DNA of 64,000 nucleotides from Diphasiastrum complanatum (Eukaryota; Streptophyta; Lycopodiopsida; Lycopodiales; Lycopodiaceae). Position 1 is the first letter of the stretch, and every line of letters starts with the position of its first letter. The DNA lies in assembly GCA_029204225.1 (NCBI GenBank), contig CM055107.1, positions 1,236,128-1,300,127 on the forward strand, written 5' to 3'. Positions 15,201 to 30,200 of the stretch are shown piece after piece. The notes below the pieces were generated by a model. It did not search any database. It was not told the origin of the DNA and saw nothing but the letters and a program-made list of their open reading frames with translations. The position numbers were made by a program, and so were the translations under genes.

Positions 15201-18200
15201 GAAGGGAAAGGTTATGTATATCTAGTCAATTTTCTTACAATTACTCTTACCAATCCACAATTAAATGACACCTATCAAGGTGTTGTATGGACGCTCTTTC
15301 CCATATCCTCTTAATTGATTGTAAGGTGAGGTCAACTGAACAAATGGTAGAAGCTATTACGAGACCATAACAGTACTGACCCAATAGTACTTCTAGGTGC
15401 AGCTAACCATCGGAGGTAGAGGACAGTGTGAGTCTGTGGCATGCATACCATGTAGTTGGTATGAGGGCCAATAATGCCCATACAGACACATGCATGATTG
15501 TAGGGGGCCATGCAGTCCTCAGCAGTGGACTGAGACTCTGCATGCATCAGTAACCTATGCGTGCAGTATGAACGGTGGGTGTCAACAGCAACCACCACCT
15601 ATCGCATGCAAACTTACATTGGGCTAGGAGGGGCATTCTATAAGAGAGTGCATAGGCTGGGTGGATCAGACTAGCTTTGGCTTCCTCTGGTTATGTTGTT
15701 GCTAACACTATATCAGAGGGCTATCCTTGCCTAGAGTGTGTTGATTTCTGTGTTATCAGTCAAGAAAATTTGGAGTCAGGATAGAGGAGGACCAGTGCAC
15801 TTCGCGCCCTACTTGTGGATTTTCCAGCGCTTTCTGTGCAGGTTGTATGGCTGCAAATCAGCGTTTTGATTAGAAGCTGTTTCAGTGCCGTACTTGCAGG
15901 TTTTATAGCTCACCAGTTTCAGGCAGAATCAGCGTTGATTTCAAGAAGAAAATTGTTGTGGGGTGCCCTTCTAATCAAACTTTCAGCACATTTTTCGAGC
16001 ACTCCAACAAGAAGTTTTTGGCAGCAGGAACAGCGCACTGTTGCGACCAGATTGGGCGCATTTAGGATCCAAATTTCAGAGATTCTTTGTTGCATGAAGG
16101 TACACCTTTTTCAGCCGAATCAGCACATTTCTAGGGGAGTTTTCAGCGCATTTGCAAGTGCCATTAATACTCAAATTCAGACCTCTGAAAGCGGAGGAAT
16201 GGGCGCACAATTTTCGGCATATTGAATGCTTCATTGTTCATCTATATTTCAAGTGCCCTCTAAATCAATTCTCAGTGCACATTCTATCACCAGTTTTGGG
16301 CACATTGTAGCCTGCAGTCCAGTGCATTTTCGAGTATATTTTATATATTCAGTTCGTAGCTCGTGGATTCAGTGCTCAAATGTAGTTGGAGAGACAAGCA
16401 TGCATTGACCTTCCAAAGTGGTGATAATAACCTATCTAGAGAATATATATTATTATATACTAGAAAATATAAAAAGAAACAGCTTTTTCTGCTCAATTTA
16501 TTGGTAGTATGATTGACCATTTTCTGATTGTTTTTCAGCATTTACTAGCAACTTTTTGGGGTGCATTCTGAAACCGACTTTCAAGTCTTCCTGCTGTTTT
16601 CTGTTGCATCGATTTGCCTTCATATTGCCAACATCTTGATACTCACAACACCGTTAGATTGAATTTTCAACATGGGCAATCTAAGATCATACCAAAAGTT
16701 TTGTATGTCCCAAATCTGATGACAAATCTACTCTCTGTCAGCAGAACAACTGATTTAGGACATAAGGTAGAGTTCAAATCAGATTCATGCAAGATTCTTG
16801 ATAAATATAAGAGAGTTTTTGCAATTGGAAAAAGGCAAGGATATCTCTATAGGCTTACTCATTGTTACTCTTCTACTGATCATGCTTTAAGCAGTTCAGC
16901 CCATAGCATCAGGAGCAAAATACTCAACAAGGAGGTAAGTATGAAATTTTGCAGAACCCAGTACATGGTAGTTACTGTAGGAATGCCTTTTCAAAGGACT
17001 CATGTCATGTCCATGACCAGTACATAGGATTCAGTATACTCCTAGTCTTGGATACACGGTACTCCAGTGAAACAAGCTGTTAGTTATGCCACATCATACT
17101 GGACGTGACCCGAAAGTAATTAATATCTTTGTGAGGCCCAGAACACACTAAATGGAGTTTATTCAAGGTATGAGACAATGTATGCATGTGTAGAGTTATC
17201 AATAGCAATTCTATGAATAGTTGGTCCATGCTTAGGACTCTATTCTAGATGAATCTATGTATAGGGAACTTAGGGCTATGCATGGCTATGTGCCCAGGAT
17301 GCTTTTGGCTCTATATATTGGGTCCAAACTCGCCCTACTCCTCATTATGGTTGTGGATTCATTGCCAGGCTCTCATTCTACATTCGTGCTTCTTGTTCCT
17401 TGGCTTGGGGGTGAGGCTTCTAGAGTTTGATTGGATGCTTCTACTTGGTTGGGTGGTTTCTCCATAGTGTGTTATCATTGTGTTTGTGATTTGTAAGCAG
17501 GATCTAAGGAGCTTCCCTTATAGTGGTATCAGAGCAAGGCTTACAAGTTTGGAGAGGTGGTGCTTTTCATTGGAGCTTGGTGGTGATCAACTAGTATTCT
17601 CATCCAGGGATAGGAGCAAGGTTGCAAGTTGGTGGATCTTCCGAATTTCAATTTGCATGATCCATATCTCTCTCAAATTCATTGTGGTTTATGGAGAATT
17701 GTGCTAGGAAATCAATTTTGGTTGTCTTTTTGGAGTTTTAGGATGTGTAATTCAAAACTAGTTATGGATCTGAAATTTCCAGCAAGTTAATTCACTTTGA
17801 AGTAGTTAAAATTCAGGTTGCATGTTGGATCTTCCCATGTTTTTGGATTCTAGGCTCTTTTGTGGCCAAATTTGGCTTGTTTTCCATGATTTTGGCACAA
17901 AATTGATGGTAGAATTCAAAATCCAGCAAGTTCAGATCAATAAGATGGTTATAATTCTGTAAATAGGATTGCATGTGTTAGAGAAAAACATTCTTGCCAT
18001 TAGTTTCCAATTTGTCATGGTGAAAAAACCTAGAAAGGGCCAAAATCCATGATTTTTGCTTGTATTTTCAAGAAATTGGATGGTAGGAGGTTGTAGAACA
18101 TCAATTAAAGCTGGGAAAAGATGAATCATAGTCTTTTGAAGTTGTCCTAGAAGTTAGATCCAAGAATTCCAACAATTGAATTTGTAAAAAGTCAAAAATT

Positions 18201-21200
18201 GTCAAAAATTGACCAATTTTGGTGAATTTTGGGGGGTGGATTTCTCTAAATCCACAAGGGGATCATTCTGGATTTTTTACAGCATGATTTGTGTTCCTTT
18301 TTACCTTCCTAGAAAGCTATCAAACCTGTGAATTGATGGGTAGAGGCTTATGTTTCAATTCCATCAAGTTTGTGGCAATTTTGACTTCTAGAAATCAAGA
18401 ATTCTTGGTTCTCAGCCCATACTGCTTCATAGGATCTATATGAAGGCTTCATGGAACTCTTAGAGACCATTTAAGACTGTTTGGATCATCACTTTAGGCT
18501 TGGTTGAGTGTTTGCACGTTTTTAGTTAGATTGGGCTTGAAAAAGTGCGGCCTCCTACAGGTTTTTTGGCTGTTCTGAACTCGCAAGGCAAGAGTCTTGT
18601 TCACTAGGTCTCCCTCTGTACTGAGCTTTACAACACCCAATTTGGTGTCCTGTAGCCAAAGTTATGATCAACTAAAGTTTTGCAATTTTGTGAGCAAAAT
18701 TGGTAGAATTTCGAATTGTTTTGATTGCATGCAAGTCAATTTCCTATTTTGTAGTACTGTGCTTGCATGGAATGTCTGCATGTTGATTCTCAGAGTGATT
18801 CTGACATGCATAGGTGGTTCAAATTTTTTTTGAGTGGTTATACGCATGTACTCTGACTGATAGATACAAAACTGGGTTTTATAGCTGACAATTTCCGTAG
18901 AACTTGATTTTACGTAAAATTTCGTAATTGTAAAAAATCAGTTTAGTGTCGCATGTCTTGCATGCCTGATGGACATTAATGTAGTAAAGTTAAGAATCGA
19001 ATTTTCGATTTCGATTGCTTAATAATTGACAGTGGTTTTTTACGAGTTTCTAAAAAAACGTGAAATTTTTAAAAAAAATTAAATTTGCGAAAAACTCAAA
19101 ATTTTTAGTTTTTTCCAGTTTCTTGGAATATCTATGAAATTGACTAAAACTAGTGATTTGACCATGCTGGAGTCAATTTCAGTCAGTTTTTTGGTCAACT
19201 GTACTTCACTATGAGTTAATCTGATCTTAACTAAATTTAGGAATTTCCAAGATAGATATATCGAGATGGCCGAAGAAACTTCAAATCAAGTTGTGAATCC
19301 AGGTGCGCCATCTTATATGGTGATTTGTCAGCAATTGAGTACGGCGCTCAATGATATGAATAATTGTAATCAGATGAGAGATTAACAAATGGAGAAAGCC
19401 TTCGTAATTGCTGATGACGTTGACTTCTACCTGAAGTTCGTGAACTGCATGATGGGTACAAAGAGTTTAGACTCTTATATCCAGGGATTCATGGACCTAT
19501 GGAATAGGGTTCCATCATTCAATGCGAAGTTGGCACTTTGGCAGTTTGTCCTAGGTTTGCCAGCCGACTATCAGAACGAATGCAGGCGAAATGTGCTTCA
19601 AAACCTCGAGGATGCGTTTCGGATTGCGAAAGCATATGATTCCAGAGTGGTGGCATCCAGGAAGCAGTTTGCGCAAATTCCAACCACTTTGAAAATCAAG
19701 AAGGGTAAGAAGCGCGGTCCAGACCAAGCAAAATATTTTGATGAATTAGATCAAGCAGCATTGGAACCCAGGAAACCGAAGAGAAAGAGATTTAAGAAAT
19801 CTATGTCCCAGGAAAAGGTTAAGAAAGAGAACTTATGTTTCATCTGTAAGAAGCCTGGACATATGATGAAATTTTGTCTAGAAAGGAAAAAAATGTCTGC
19901 CCATATGATTGAGATCCCAGGAGGCAATGGTAAGAATTTGGAAATTAACCTGACTGATTGTGAGTGTGAATGTTCTTTTAGTACTACTTCTTTCTTGCCT
20001 AATGAACTCTTCCGTTTAAATGGCACAGTTAAAGATCAAGAAGTGAGTATTATATTGGACAGTGGTTCAACTCATGATTTTGTTAATTCTCGTCTTTTGT
20101 GCAGAAACTCAGCTTGGAAACTGAAGCCAGCAATCATAGATATAAAGTTTATCTAGCTTCAGGAGCAGAGTTGGAGACTTGGAACGTAAAAGTCCCGAAG
20201 CTCCCAGTTTTGATGCAAGGACACAAAATTAGTTAATTTTCATGTTTTAGACTTAGCCCGTACCGATTTAATCTTAGGTTACGAATGGTTATTTAGTAAA
20301 TCGCCTTCTCTGTTAATTGATTTTGAGAAGCATGTTCTCAATTTCAAGGAGGTGATAAGGTAGTTACGTTATTTGCCAGTAATTTTGTACGTCCGTTGGA
20401 TCAGATTTCTACAGTTAATGAAATGGAAACATTGGATTATTCTGAGTAAGAAGTTTTTTCATATGTGCTATTCCAGTTGTGGATGTTCCTGAAATGAATC
20501 TAAATGGTTGTGAATTCTCAGCAATTCTTAACTCAGTAAATTTAGATCATGAACAAGCAGTGAAAGAACATATCATGAATGAATTTAGGGATGTTTTTCC
20601 ATCTGAATTACCTCATGGTTTACCACCGTCTAGGTCAGTAGACCACAGGATTGAGTTAATTCCAGGAAGTCAACCTGTCTCTAGACAACCTTATAGGTTC
20701 TATTAGAAAAAGGAGACAAAAGATATTTCAAATCAAATAGAAAACTATCTGAGGATGGGACATATACAACTTAGTAAATCACCATGGGGCACTCCTGTTC
20801 GTCTTAAAGCGAAGAAAGATGGAGGTTTCCGGAAGTGTGTGGATTACAAGGGTCTTAATAAAGTGACTATCAAAAATAAATATCCATTACCCAGGATGGA
20901 TGACCTTGTAGATCGCTTGGGTGGAGCACGGTATTTCACCAAGATAGATCTCAGGACAGGGTAGCATCAAATAAGAATTAAGTCGGAAGATGTCCAAAAG
21001 ACATGATTTCGTTCTAGATTTGGTCATTATGAATTCTTAGTGTTGCCATTTGGATTAACGAATGCTCCAGCAATGTTCCAGCAAATGATGAATGATTTAT
21101 TTCGTCCATATTTGGGGAAGTTTGTGGTTGTATTCTTAGATGACATTCTTGTTTACAGTAAATCCTTGGTGGAACACGTAGAACACTTAAAAATCGTCTT

Positions 21201-24200
21201 GATGAAACTCCATCGGGAGTTACTCTACGCTAAAGAGTCCAATTGTGAATTCTTTAAGCAAGAGTTACTTTATCTCGGTCATAAGATCACAGTAAATGGG
21301 ATCAATATTGACAAGGATTCAAGATTGTGATTGAGTGGCCAATTCCGGGAACTGTGAGGCAAGTAAAGTCATTTTTAGGTTTTACACTTTTCTTCAAGAG
21401 ATTTATTGAGGATTATGCTAAGTTAGCAGCACCACTTAATAATCTAACAAAAGGGTTTGTTAATGAAAAGAAAAAGAGGAATCAACCTAGTCCTCCTGTT
21501 GTTTGGAACAAGGAATTGAATCAATGTTTTGAGAAACTTAAAACAATGATTCTTTCAGCTCCCGTGTTACAAATTGCAAATCCAGATTTACCTTACGTCG
21601 TGAGAACGGACGCAAGTGATGTTGCAGTTGGAGCGGTTCTATTACAAATGGATAGGCCACTAGCATTTGAGAGCAAAAATTTCACTGGTCCTCAATTGCG
21701 TTATACTACGCACGAAAAGGAATTGTTTGCTGTAATCCATGCACTTAAAACCTGGAGACGCTACTTGTATGGTAGTAAGTTTGTAGTGTATACAGATCAT
21801 CAGCCTCTTAAGTATTTTTTATTTTTGTAATCAACATGATCTTTGGGGGAGAAAAGCTCGATGGGCTGAATTGATGCAAGAATTCGATCATGAAATCCGT
21901 TACATAAGAGGCAACTCTAATCAAGTTGCAGATGCTCTTAGTCGGATCGGTGAATTGAATGAGCTGTTCTACGGATCTATATCTTTCGCTGAGAGGAAAA
22001 TATGAATCAGACTCCCATTTTGGTCACATTTGGAACATTGTTCAGACCGGAAGAAATGTGGACAGTGTTGAGTCAGAAACACAGGGGACTCAACTAACTA
22101 CGAAAGATAAGAAGATTGTGGAACAGTTCACCATTCGAGATGGATTACTATTTCGGAATGGGAAAGTTTGCGTACCTGGTGATGATGAGCTCAAACGTAA
22201 GATTTTGTTTGAATGTCATGACATACCTTGTGCAGGACATCCCGGTATACACAGGACTCTGGACTTGGTTAAAAGGGAATTTTATTAGCCAAAGCTCAAG
22301 CCATATGTTGTTAAATGCAAACCCTGTCAACTAGCAAAGGTTGAGCGCCATAAGGTTGGTGGTTTGTTGCATCCGTTAGATATCCCTGATAAAAAATGGG
22401 AAAGCATATCTATGGATTTTGTAGTTGGACTTCCGAAGACCCAACGACAAAATGATTCTATTTGGGTTGTAGTGGATCGGTTAACTAAGTTAGCTGCATT
22501 CATACCAGTCAAGTCAACTATAAAGGCTTCTGAATCAGCCCAGATCTTTGTTGAAAGATTATTTTGTTTGTATGGTCTGCCCAGTGACATTGTTAGTGAT
22601 AGAGATCCTAAGTTCACAAGTCACGTTTGGTCAACGGTGTTCCATAAACTTGAAACTTCTTTGAGTTTAAGTTCTTCTGATCATCCTGAATCAGATGGCC
22701 AGACAGAAAGGACTAATCAACTATGGAAGATATTTTGAGGACGTATGTTTCTCATAGGCAATCTCATTGGGATGATTATCTCCCACTGGTTGAGTTTGCA
22801 TATAATAGTAGAAAACATTCTGCTACAGGTTACAGTCCTTTTATGCTTATGTACGGTTTTCAACCTAGATCTCCAGTAAATGTGGAGACGAAGTCTGTTA
22901 AGATCCAGAAGGTTGCTGATTTTTTGCATGATATGCAAGAGATGTTGCAAGTGGCTAAGGATAGTATCCGAAGTGCTCAGGATAGAAATAAACATTATGC
23001 CGATCTTAAGAGATCTCCAAGAGATTTTAAAGTTGATGACTGAGTATATCTTAGGATTCCAAAAGATTCTAAGATGTTACATACAGGGAAGCATTATAAG
23101 CTGTCTACCGATTATTGTGGACCTTTCAGGATTGTACGCAGAATTGGTTCTTTGGCGTATGAACTTGATCTTCAAGGAAAATCAACTGCACACCCAGTGT
23201 TTCATGTAAGTCGTTTACTAAGTTTACATGATGGTGATACAGTTGGATCGGAAGAGGATTTGTCCCCTTTGGAAGATTTGTCGCTTACTGTACCTTTGGA
23301 ACCTGAGAAAGTGCTCAGAACCAGAGATAAACAATTGAGAAATCGTTCTATCTTTGAGTGCTTAATTTGGTGGAAAGGTCGTACTGAGGATGATGATTCG
23401 TGGGAGAGAGTTGATAGCATAAGGAAGAATTTCCCAAAGTCTAGTTTCTAAGGATAGAAACAGTTTAAGGAGGAAAGAATGTCATGTCCATGACCAGTAC
23501 ATAGGATTCAGTATACTCCTAGTCTTGGATACACGGTACTCCAATGAAACAAGCTGTTAGTTATGCCACATCATACTGGACGTGACCCGAAAGTAATTAA
23601 TATCTTTGTGAGGCCCAGAACACACTAAATGGAGTTTATTCAAGGTATGAGACAATGTATGCATGTGTAGAGTTATCAATAGCAATTCTATGAATAGTTG
23701 GTCCATGCTTAGGACTCTATTCTAGATGAATCTATGTATAGGGAACTTAGGGCTATGCATGGCTATGTGCCCAGGATGCTTTTGGCTCTATATATTGGGT
23801 CCAAACTCGCCCTACTCCTCATTATGGTTGTGGATTCATTGCCAGGCTCTCACCCTACATTCATGCTTCTTGTTCCTTGGCTTGGGAGTGAGGCTTCTAG
23901 AGTTTGATTGGATGCTTCTACTTGGTTGGGTGGTTTCTCCATAGTGTGTTATCATTGTGTTTGTAATTTGTAAGCAGGATCTAAGGAGCTTCCCTTATAA
24001 CTCACCTTCTCTTAAGGCAGGGAAGTGCTATAAGTTATCTCTGCGTTATTGTGGACCCTGGAAAATAGTTAAAAAGCTTAATGATATTGCTTATGAACTA
24101 GCATTACCTCAGGATTGTAAATTTCATCTTATTTTTCATGTTTCATGCTTAAAGAGGGTTTTAACATGAGGGTGATAACTTGCTAACTGACTTGTTTTGT

Positions 24201-27200
24201 TTCAGAAGCATGGAGAGGTGATGTGTAGACTTGACAGAGTATTGGACCGGAGAGAGATGGCTTAGGGCATGGTGGACCTCTCGCTGATGCTACTTGGGAG
24301 ACCGCGAATGCTTTGTGTTCCTTCAGGAGGGAAAGAATGTCATGTACTTATATTCCTGCCTCAGTGTGAACATGTGAGACTTGGAAATTGTAGACCGTAA
24401 ATATTGAAATGGCTCACACTGGCCTATGGTGTTTTGTAAGAAAATGTAAATAGCAGGTTTTGGTTAACTTGTTGACTTGCTTGTATTTGGTACATGATAC
24501 TGGGTCTTAACTTAGAGGCTGCTAGACTGACCTCCTGACGGGACACGTGCCATATGCTCATTGGGACACTTTGTCCAATGCACGAGTACGGTCCTCCTAC
24601 TTGCCTGCTAATGTGTTAGGGTATTGCCAAGTGGCAAGTGTCAATTGTGCATGGGGCTTGCCATGTGGCGATGTTAGGAAAGGGTCAGGGTGAAGTGTGT
24701 GCTTGAGGATTATGTATAAGTGAGCCTAGAGAGAGGCATTCCTCATCATAGTCTATGCAGCAGGTGGTTGGGAGGAGGAATGATGGAGGGCATGGTGAGT
24801 ATGGAAGGTGATGGACAACAAAGCATAGTATATGGTGAGTAGTGGAAAACAAGAGAAAGGCTAATGGAGGGCAATGGGCAACAAGGACGACTTGTGGAGA
24901 TAGGTTTTATGGAGGATGATGAGGCACCAAAAGGGAAGCAAAGAATTTAAAAATGGGTGATGGAGAAAGAGGGGCAGCGATGGAGTAAGTTGGAGGGTGA
25001 TGGAGGAAATGAGAAATTAGGGCAATGATGTACATCAAGAAAGATGGTGACAAGGGGATGAGCAAGAAAGTGTTTAGATGAACACGTTCATAGATATGAC
25101 ATTATTGGAATTGCATAAAGCAACAATATCTTCAAAAAACATTTATGTGTTGTGTGTCCGTATTAGTGACTATGCTCCTCATTAGAGGAATTGGCTTAGA
25201 CTAAACACAAGGCAACATCATAAAGGACGCCAACAAAATATAGACGAATGGCCCAAGAATACCATTAACAAATGACAACCCAGCAAACATTGTAACAACA
25301 CGGCAACACCATCAGAGGCCAACCGATATGCAACAACCAGCCAAGAACCTGTCGTATAATAAGTCATGCGGCAAGAATGCTAGGAAACATGAAATATAAG
25401 TAGATCATCCTGACAAGCAACAATTTGAATGGAAACATGTGCAACAACTTACGGTATTTATAAGGCCCATGATTGTAGTGTAGCAACATCGCAAGGTATT
25501 CTTAAGCCCATGAATATATAATATCATCACGCCAAGATATTCATAATACCCACGAGTGAAAAAGAGCATCATACAAAGATATCCGTAATGTCCATGAGTG
25601 TAAAACATCATTTAGAAGAACATGATCCATAAATGTAGCAATAATAATAGCATTATAGCAGAAGCACCAATTGAGGTGGTTGACACATGCCAAGCAAGTC
25701 ATAAAGACTAGGAATGCCAAATAGCAACAAGAGGGACATGTGGGCCTCAAGGACCAAGGGGGTGGAGCAAGAGTCTACAATAGTAGGGATCAGGTAGGGT
25801 GTAGGCTAGGACAACAAAGTGGAGAAGCACAATGAGCTGTAGAACTAAGTGGGGAAGGGGTTGAGAATGAAGAATGGGTACGAACAGGCATGTCATGGGG
25901 TCCCCAAAAGGTCGGACAATAGAAGGAAAAGATGAGAAAATGAAGAATGGTTAGGAATAGGGTGTGTCTTGGAGTCCCTACAAGGTCATACAAAGGGGAA
26001 TGGGACTAGGAGAAACCTCAATTAAAAAGATGGATCAAGAGTAGTAAAAGCCAAAATAGGAGGCGTAAGAGTCCAGATATCAAGGTGAACAAGTCGAGAT
26101 CCCATTCGATCAAAGCAAAACCTCAAGTTGATCAAAATGAGACCCAAAACCCTCAAGCGTCTGAACATGAACTGAATTTTATGGACAAGGGTGTCCAAAC
26201 TAGAAGTCTGAGAAGTCTCATTGGCCTGCGAAGCAAATGCATAACCACAGGCCATGACAGAAGAATGTGAAAAGAAGCACAAACCTTGAGGGAGAGGACA
26301 TGAGTCGTCACCTTAGCATAAGCTCTAATCAATGCGCATCAATGGGAAAAGGCTGAGCGATAGGTGGGGAAGAAGCTGCCAAAAATGTCAATAAAAGAGG
26401 ATGCCAAGTAGGTCAAACTGCTGCCCAATGGGAGTGAAAAATTCAGCAAGCAATAGGTGGTGAAGAACTTGCCAAAATGTTTACTAAACAGTGTGTCAAG
26501 AAGAAGACATGTTGCTTAATGTTAGTAGAAAATCCAGCAATTATTAAGTGGTGAATAGGTTGCTAAAAAGTGAAGTAGGATGCCACTTTGAAAAGTAATG
26601 TCTTGAGAAAGAGATATCTGATTGGCGAATTGTAAAGCGCAATTAATATGTTGAGAAACAAAGAATGTAATTATCCAAAAACATTATCTAAAACAGAAAC
26701 TTTAGAATAGAAAACAAAATATTTCTGTTCGATTGAGGTTTGAATTTTCAAAAACTTCACTTCGAAACAGATTTTAAGGATCAAGGAATGATTGGAAATA
26801 ATATGCAAAAAGAACAACAAAGAATGAAAATTGAAAAACAGAAAAGAAAAGAAATACCCTTTTGAATACTTTGCAAGATCTATTGATGTGGAGCTCCGTT
26901 TGACATGAAACTTGGATCAGTACTCTTGGGGTGGGTGCACGGATGGGTAAATACGGTGCATTGTCACTTGTATGGGGTGTGCATCAACCTTCAAAGCTAT
27001 CAGAGATCATGGGAATGGTAACAGTTGGTATCAAAGCAAACGGTCCCTTTGTATAGGTGCACATGTTCCCTTTTTATGCTTTTACAGTTTATTAATCCCC
27101 TTTAGGAGTGTGGTTGGAATTCGGCTTACCTTTAGCCTCTATTTCAAGGTTGATCCTTGGAGAAATGTTGAGTGTGGTTTGCTAGAAATATCAGGTTTGA

Positions 27201-30200
27201 AAGAGCAAACTCTTTGGTTTATTTTGCTGGCTAAGGTTCTTTCTTTTAAACCTTTAACCTTAAGTGATACAAGATTTAAATGGGTTTTTTAGAAAGAATG
27301 GAATTTAATTAGTTTCTTTGAAACAATAGTTTCTAAAAATGTAAAGTTAAATTTAAACTCAAGGTTTAAAATCTTTTTTTCTTCTCAAATGTGATGTCAC
27401 CTTTCTTTTTTTGGGTTTGAAATTTTCATAAAAAGAAGGAAAATAAAATAGTATAAGGTGATGTGCAGGCACTAGCCCGCAGGCCTGCCTGTGTACATGC
27501 CTACACCGGGGGGGGGGCGCGGGGGAGCTACCCCCCTATAAGCTTGGTACTTGCGGTTGCAGCCGTGATTATGCTTGAGGGGAGGGAGGTAGCAGGGGAG
27601 AATGTGTACTTTTCTCCCACCATGAAAGTACTTTCCTTTGAAGGTTATGTGAGTGAGGGGGAGGGAGTGCGCCTCCTTGGCCCTCGTCCCCACACACTTT
27701 GAAACTAAAATTTCAAAGAGCTAAGTCTAAAAGCTTGGAAACAAAAAGTTTAATTTATTTAAACTTACGAATCCAAGTTAAAAAAAATTTGAAACTAAGT
27801 TAAATGAACATTATATTATGATCTTTTCTGGTGCTCCCGTCTTGATCGTCCGTACTGTCTCCTTTCCTCGCTGTGTACCTGCACTCCAAGAGAGAGTACA
27901 CCTCTCTGGAGGAGTACGTGGGGGAGAGTGAAGAGGAGGTGGAGCTAAATCAAATTGAACTTTATTTTGGGTTCCGTAGGCCAAGTGGCAGCCCCTCTGG
28001 CTTCCACCTTGGTCAAAAAGTCAAAATTGAACAATTGGGCTCCCTTTTGGGCCCCACTTATTCCTTTTGCATGAGAAGAGGGTGAGGTGCTTGGGATAGG
28101 GGAATAGGGTCGTCTCTTAGGACCCATTCATTCCACTTTCCTTCTTGCAAGTTAGCTCCTTAAGCTTGTGTGTTTTCAAGCCCTTTTGCTACATACACTT
28201 GTTTGAGCCGGTTTTCACACCCACAATTATCGTTTTTCCTCTAGTTTTTTGCAACATGTCTCTCTCATTCTCATGGACATTCAGATGGAAGGAACTCAAG
28301 CTCTAGGCCCCCGATAGTGGCCGATATGGAGGAAATGGTGCGCGCTATTAGTTTTTTGCAGCAACAAATTATAGACATGTAGTCTAAACATGAATGGGCG
28401 GAGGCGGAGATGAAGGCTGCGACACAATCTCGACAAGCCCTCCTTAACCCAATGTTTACTCCCGAGCTTTTCACGGGAGAGAAAAAAGATAGGCACCAGG
28501 ATGTGATTTTGGCATGGTTGGATCGATGGAGCTCGCATTTCTCCATGGACGGTCTATCGGACAGTTCGCAGATTGCTACTTCTATCATGTTTTGACAGAT
28601 CATGAATCCTTAAGTTTATCTGTGATGCCATGGACCGTAGGGGTCGCAAGGCCGGTTGGTCGAAACTCATTCAGGAGTTCGATTTCAACATTAAATACCA
28701 TCGTGGTACGTCGCTACTGTCAAAGCTTCAAAACCTGTACAACCTTTCGTAGAAAAATTGTTCAGGTTGTATGGATTGCCAAATGATATTGTTTGTGATC
28801 GAGATTCTAAGTTCATTGGCAAGTTCAGGCAAGTAGTCTTTGAAAGACTTGAAACTTTGAGTCTCTCGTCTTCAGATCACCCGAAATCCGATGGGACTGA
28901 GCGTGTCAACTAGTCTATGGAAGATATGCTTTGTGCATATGTTGCTAGACGATAGTCAGATTGGGAAAAGTATCTCCCAATGGTTGAGTTCGCATACAAT
29001 AGTATAAAACATTCTGTCACCAGATTTAGTCCTTTTATGCTTTTGCATGGCTTACAGCTTTGTTTCCCTATCTCTGGTGGACTCAAAGGTCTTAAGGTAC
29101 AAGCTGCAACTGATTTCTTGCACGATATGCAGGAAATGTTGCAGGTGGCTAAGGAAAGCATGAGATCAACTTAGGAAGACTCTAAGGTCCTTCGAATGGG
29201 GAAATGCCCTAAGTTGTCTCCATGATAAGTTGGTCCTTTTAAGATTGTAAGTAAAATTGATCGGTCTGCCTATCAACTAGATCTTCCGTTAGGAACATCA
29301 GTTCATCCTAAATTCCATGTGAGTCATTTAACAAAATCACTTGGTGAAAGGATAACCTTGTTGCAAAAGATGAACTAGTATTATTGGAGGATCTGACTTC
29401 CTTTGTACCCATGAACTGGAAAGGAATCAAGATCATGGATACTCGATGTCATCAGTAGAGAAATTGTTTGATTTTTGAACATCTGATTCGTTGGACAGGT
29501 AAGTCAGATGATGAGGACTCCTAGGAGAAGAAGGATGACTTGAAACTTAGATTCCCTGGTTTTCTCTCATAGAAGTTTTTATGGGAGAGGGAATGTTATG
29601 TACCATAGCAATACATCCTCAAATGACGGCCTCGCAAGGGGCAGGACACAGGGCTGGTGTTATCGACATGTTTGGGTGCCACATGTCACCATCCTAGGTG
29701 GCCATGTGTCGTCGGCGGGACCGTGCTTGATGGACCCACTTTTACTATGCCTGTATAGAGGTGAGGTATATGTTTTTCCATTCACTCAGTCTACTTGGGT
29801 GTTGGTGGATTAAGAGCACGTGCAATAGCCAGGATGTATCTCCAGGCCAGGAGATGTGTGCTAGGGAGAGCTGAGGGTGATGGTTGGCGATATGGGATGC
29901 CAATTATCGTTGGCTTGACTGGGCATGACGGTGTCAGTAGCTCCATTGCATGGGGATGGGCCCTACGGATGGGCAGATATGGTGCGTTGTCACTTGTATG
30001 GGGTGTGCGTCAACCTTTAAAGCTATCAAAGATCATGGAAGTTTAAACACCCACTTGTAGAATCATTAGGAGATGATGATGAATCGTAGAATTAGGGAAC
30101 TCTATCGTCACCAACAAACAATGACAATGTCAAGAAACAAACTCGCAGACCTTCTCTTAAAGCAAGAGAGAATTCAAGCCATTCAACATTCTAACAATGC

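Larger units (their letters stand above)
17003..23999 (+). mobile_element. Ty3/gypsy chromovirus, structurally complete, coding decayed
   Basis: A 6997-bp element with 520-bp LTRs (17003-17522 and 23480-23999), a primer site at 17524-17535, a polypurine tract at 23467-23479 and a 5-bp target duplication ACTCA on both sides (16998-17002 and 24000-24004). Order is gag, protease, RT, RNase H, integrase, chromodomain. The LTRs differ at 6 of 520 positions by my reading, all transitions. The coding region has at least nine stops or frameshifts, so it is not autonomous. Integration is recent relative to its neighbours. Confidence 0.93.

Noticed and set aside
15815-16225. 136-codon plus-strand ORF
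   Set aside because: No motif, unusual composition caused by repeated CAGCGCATTT-like phrases, no supporting context in the intron.
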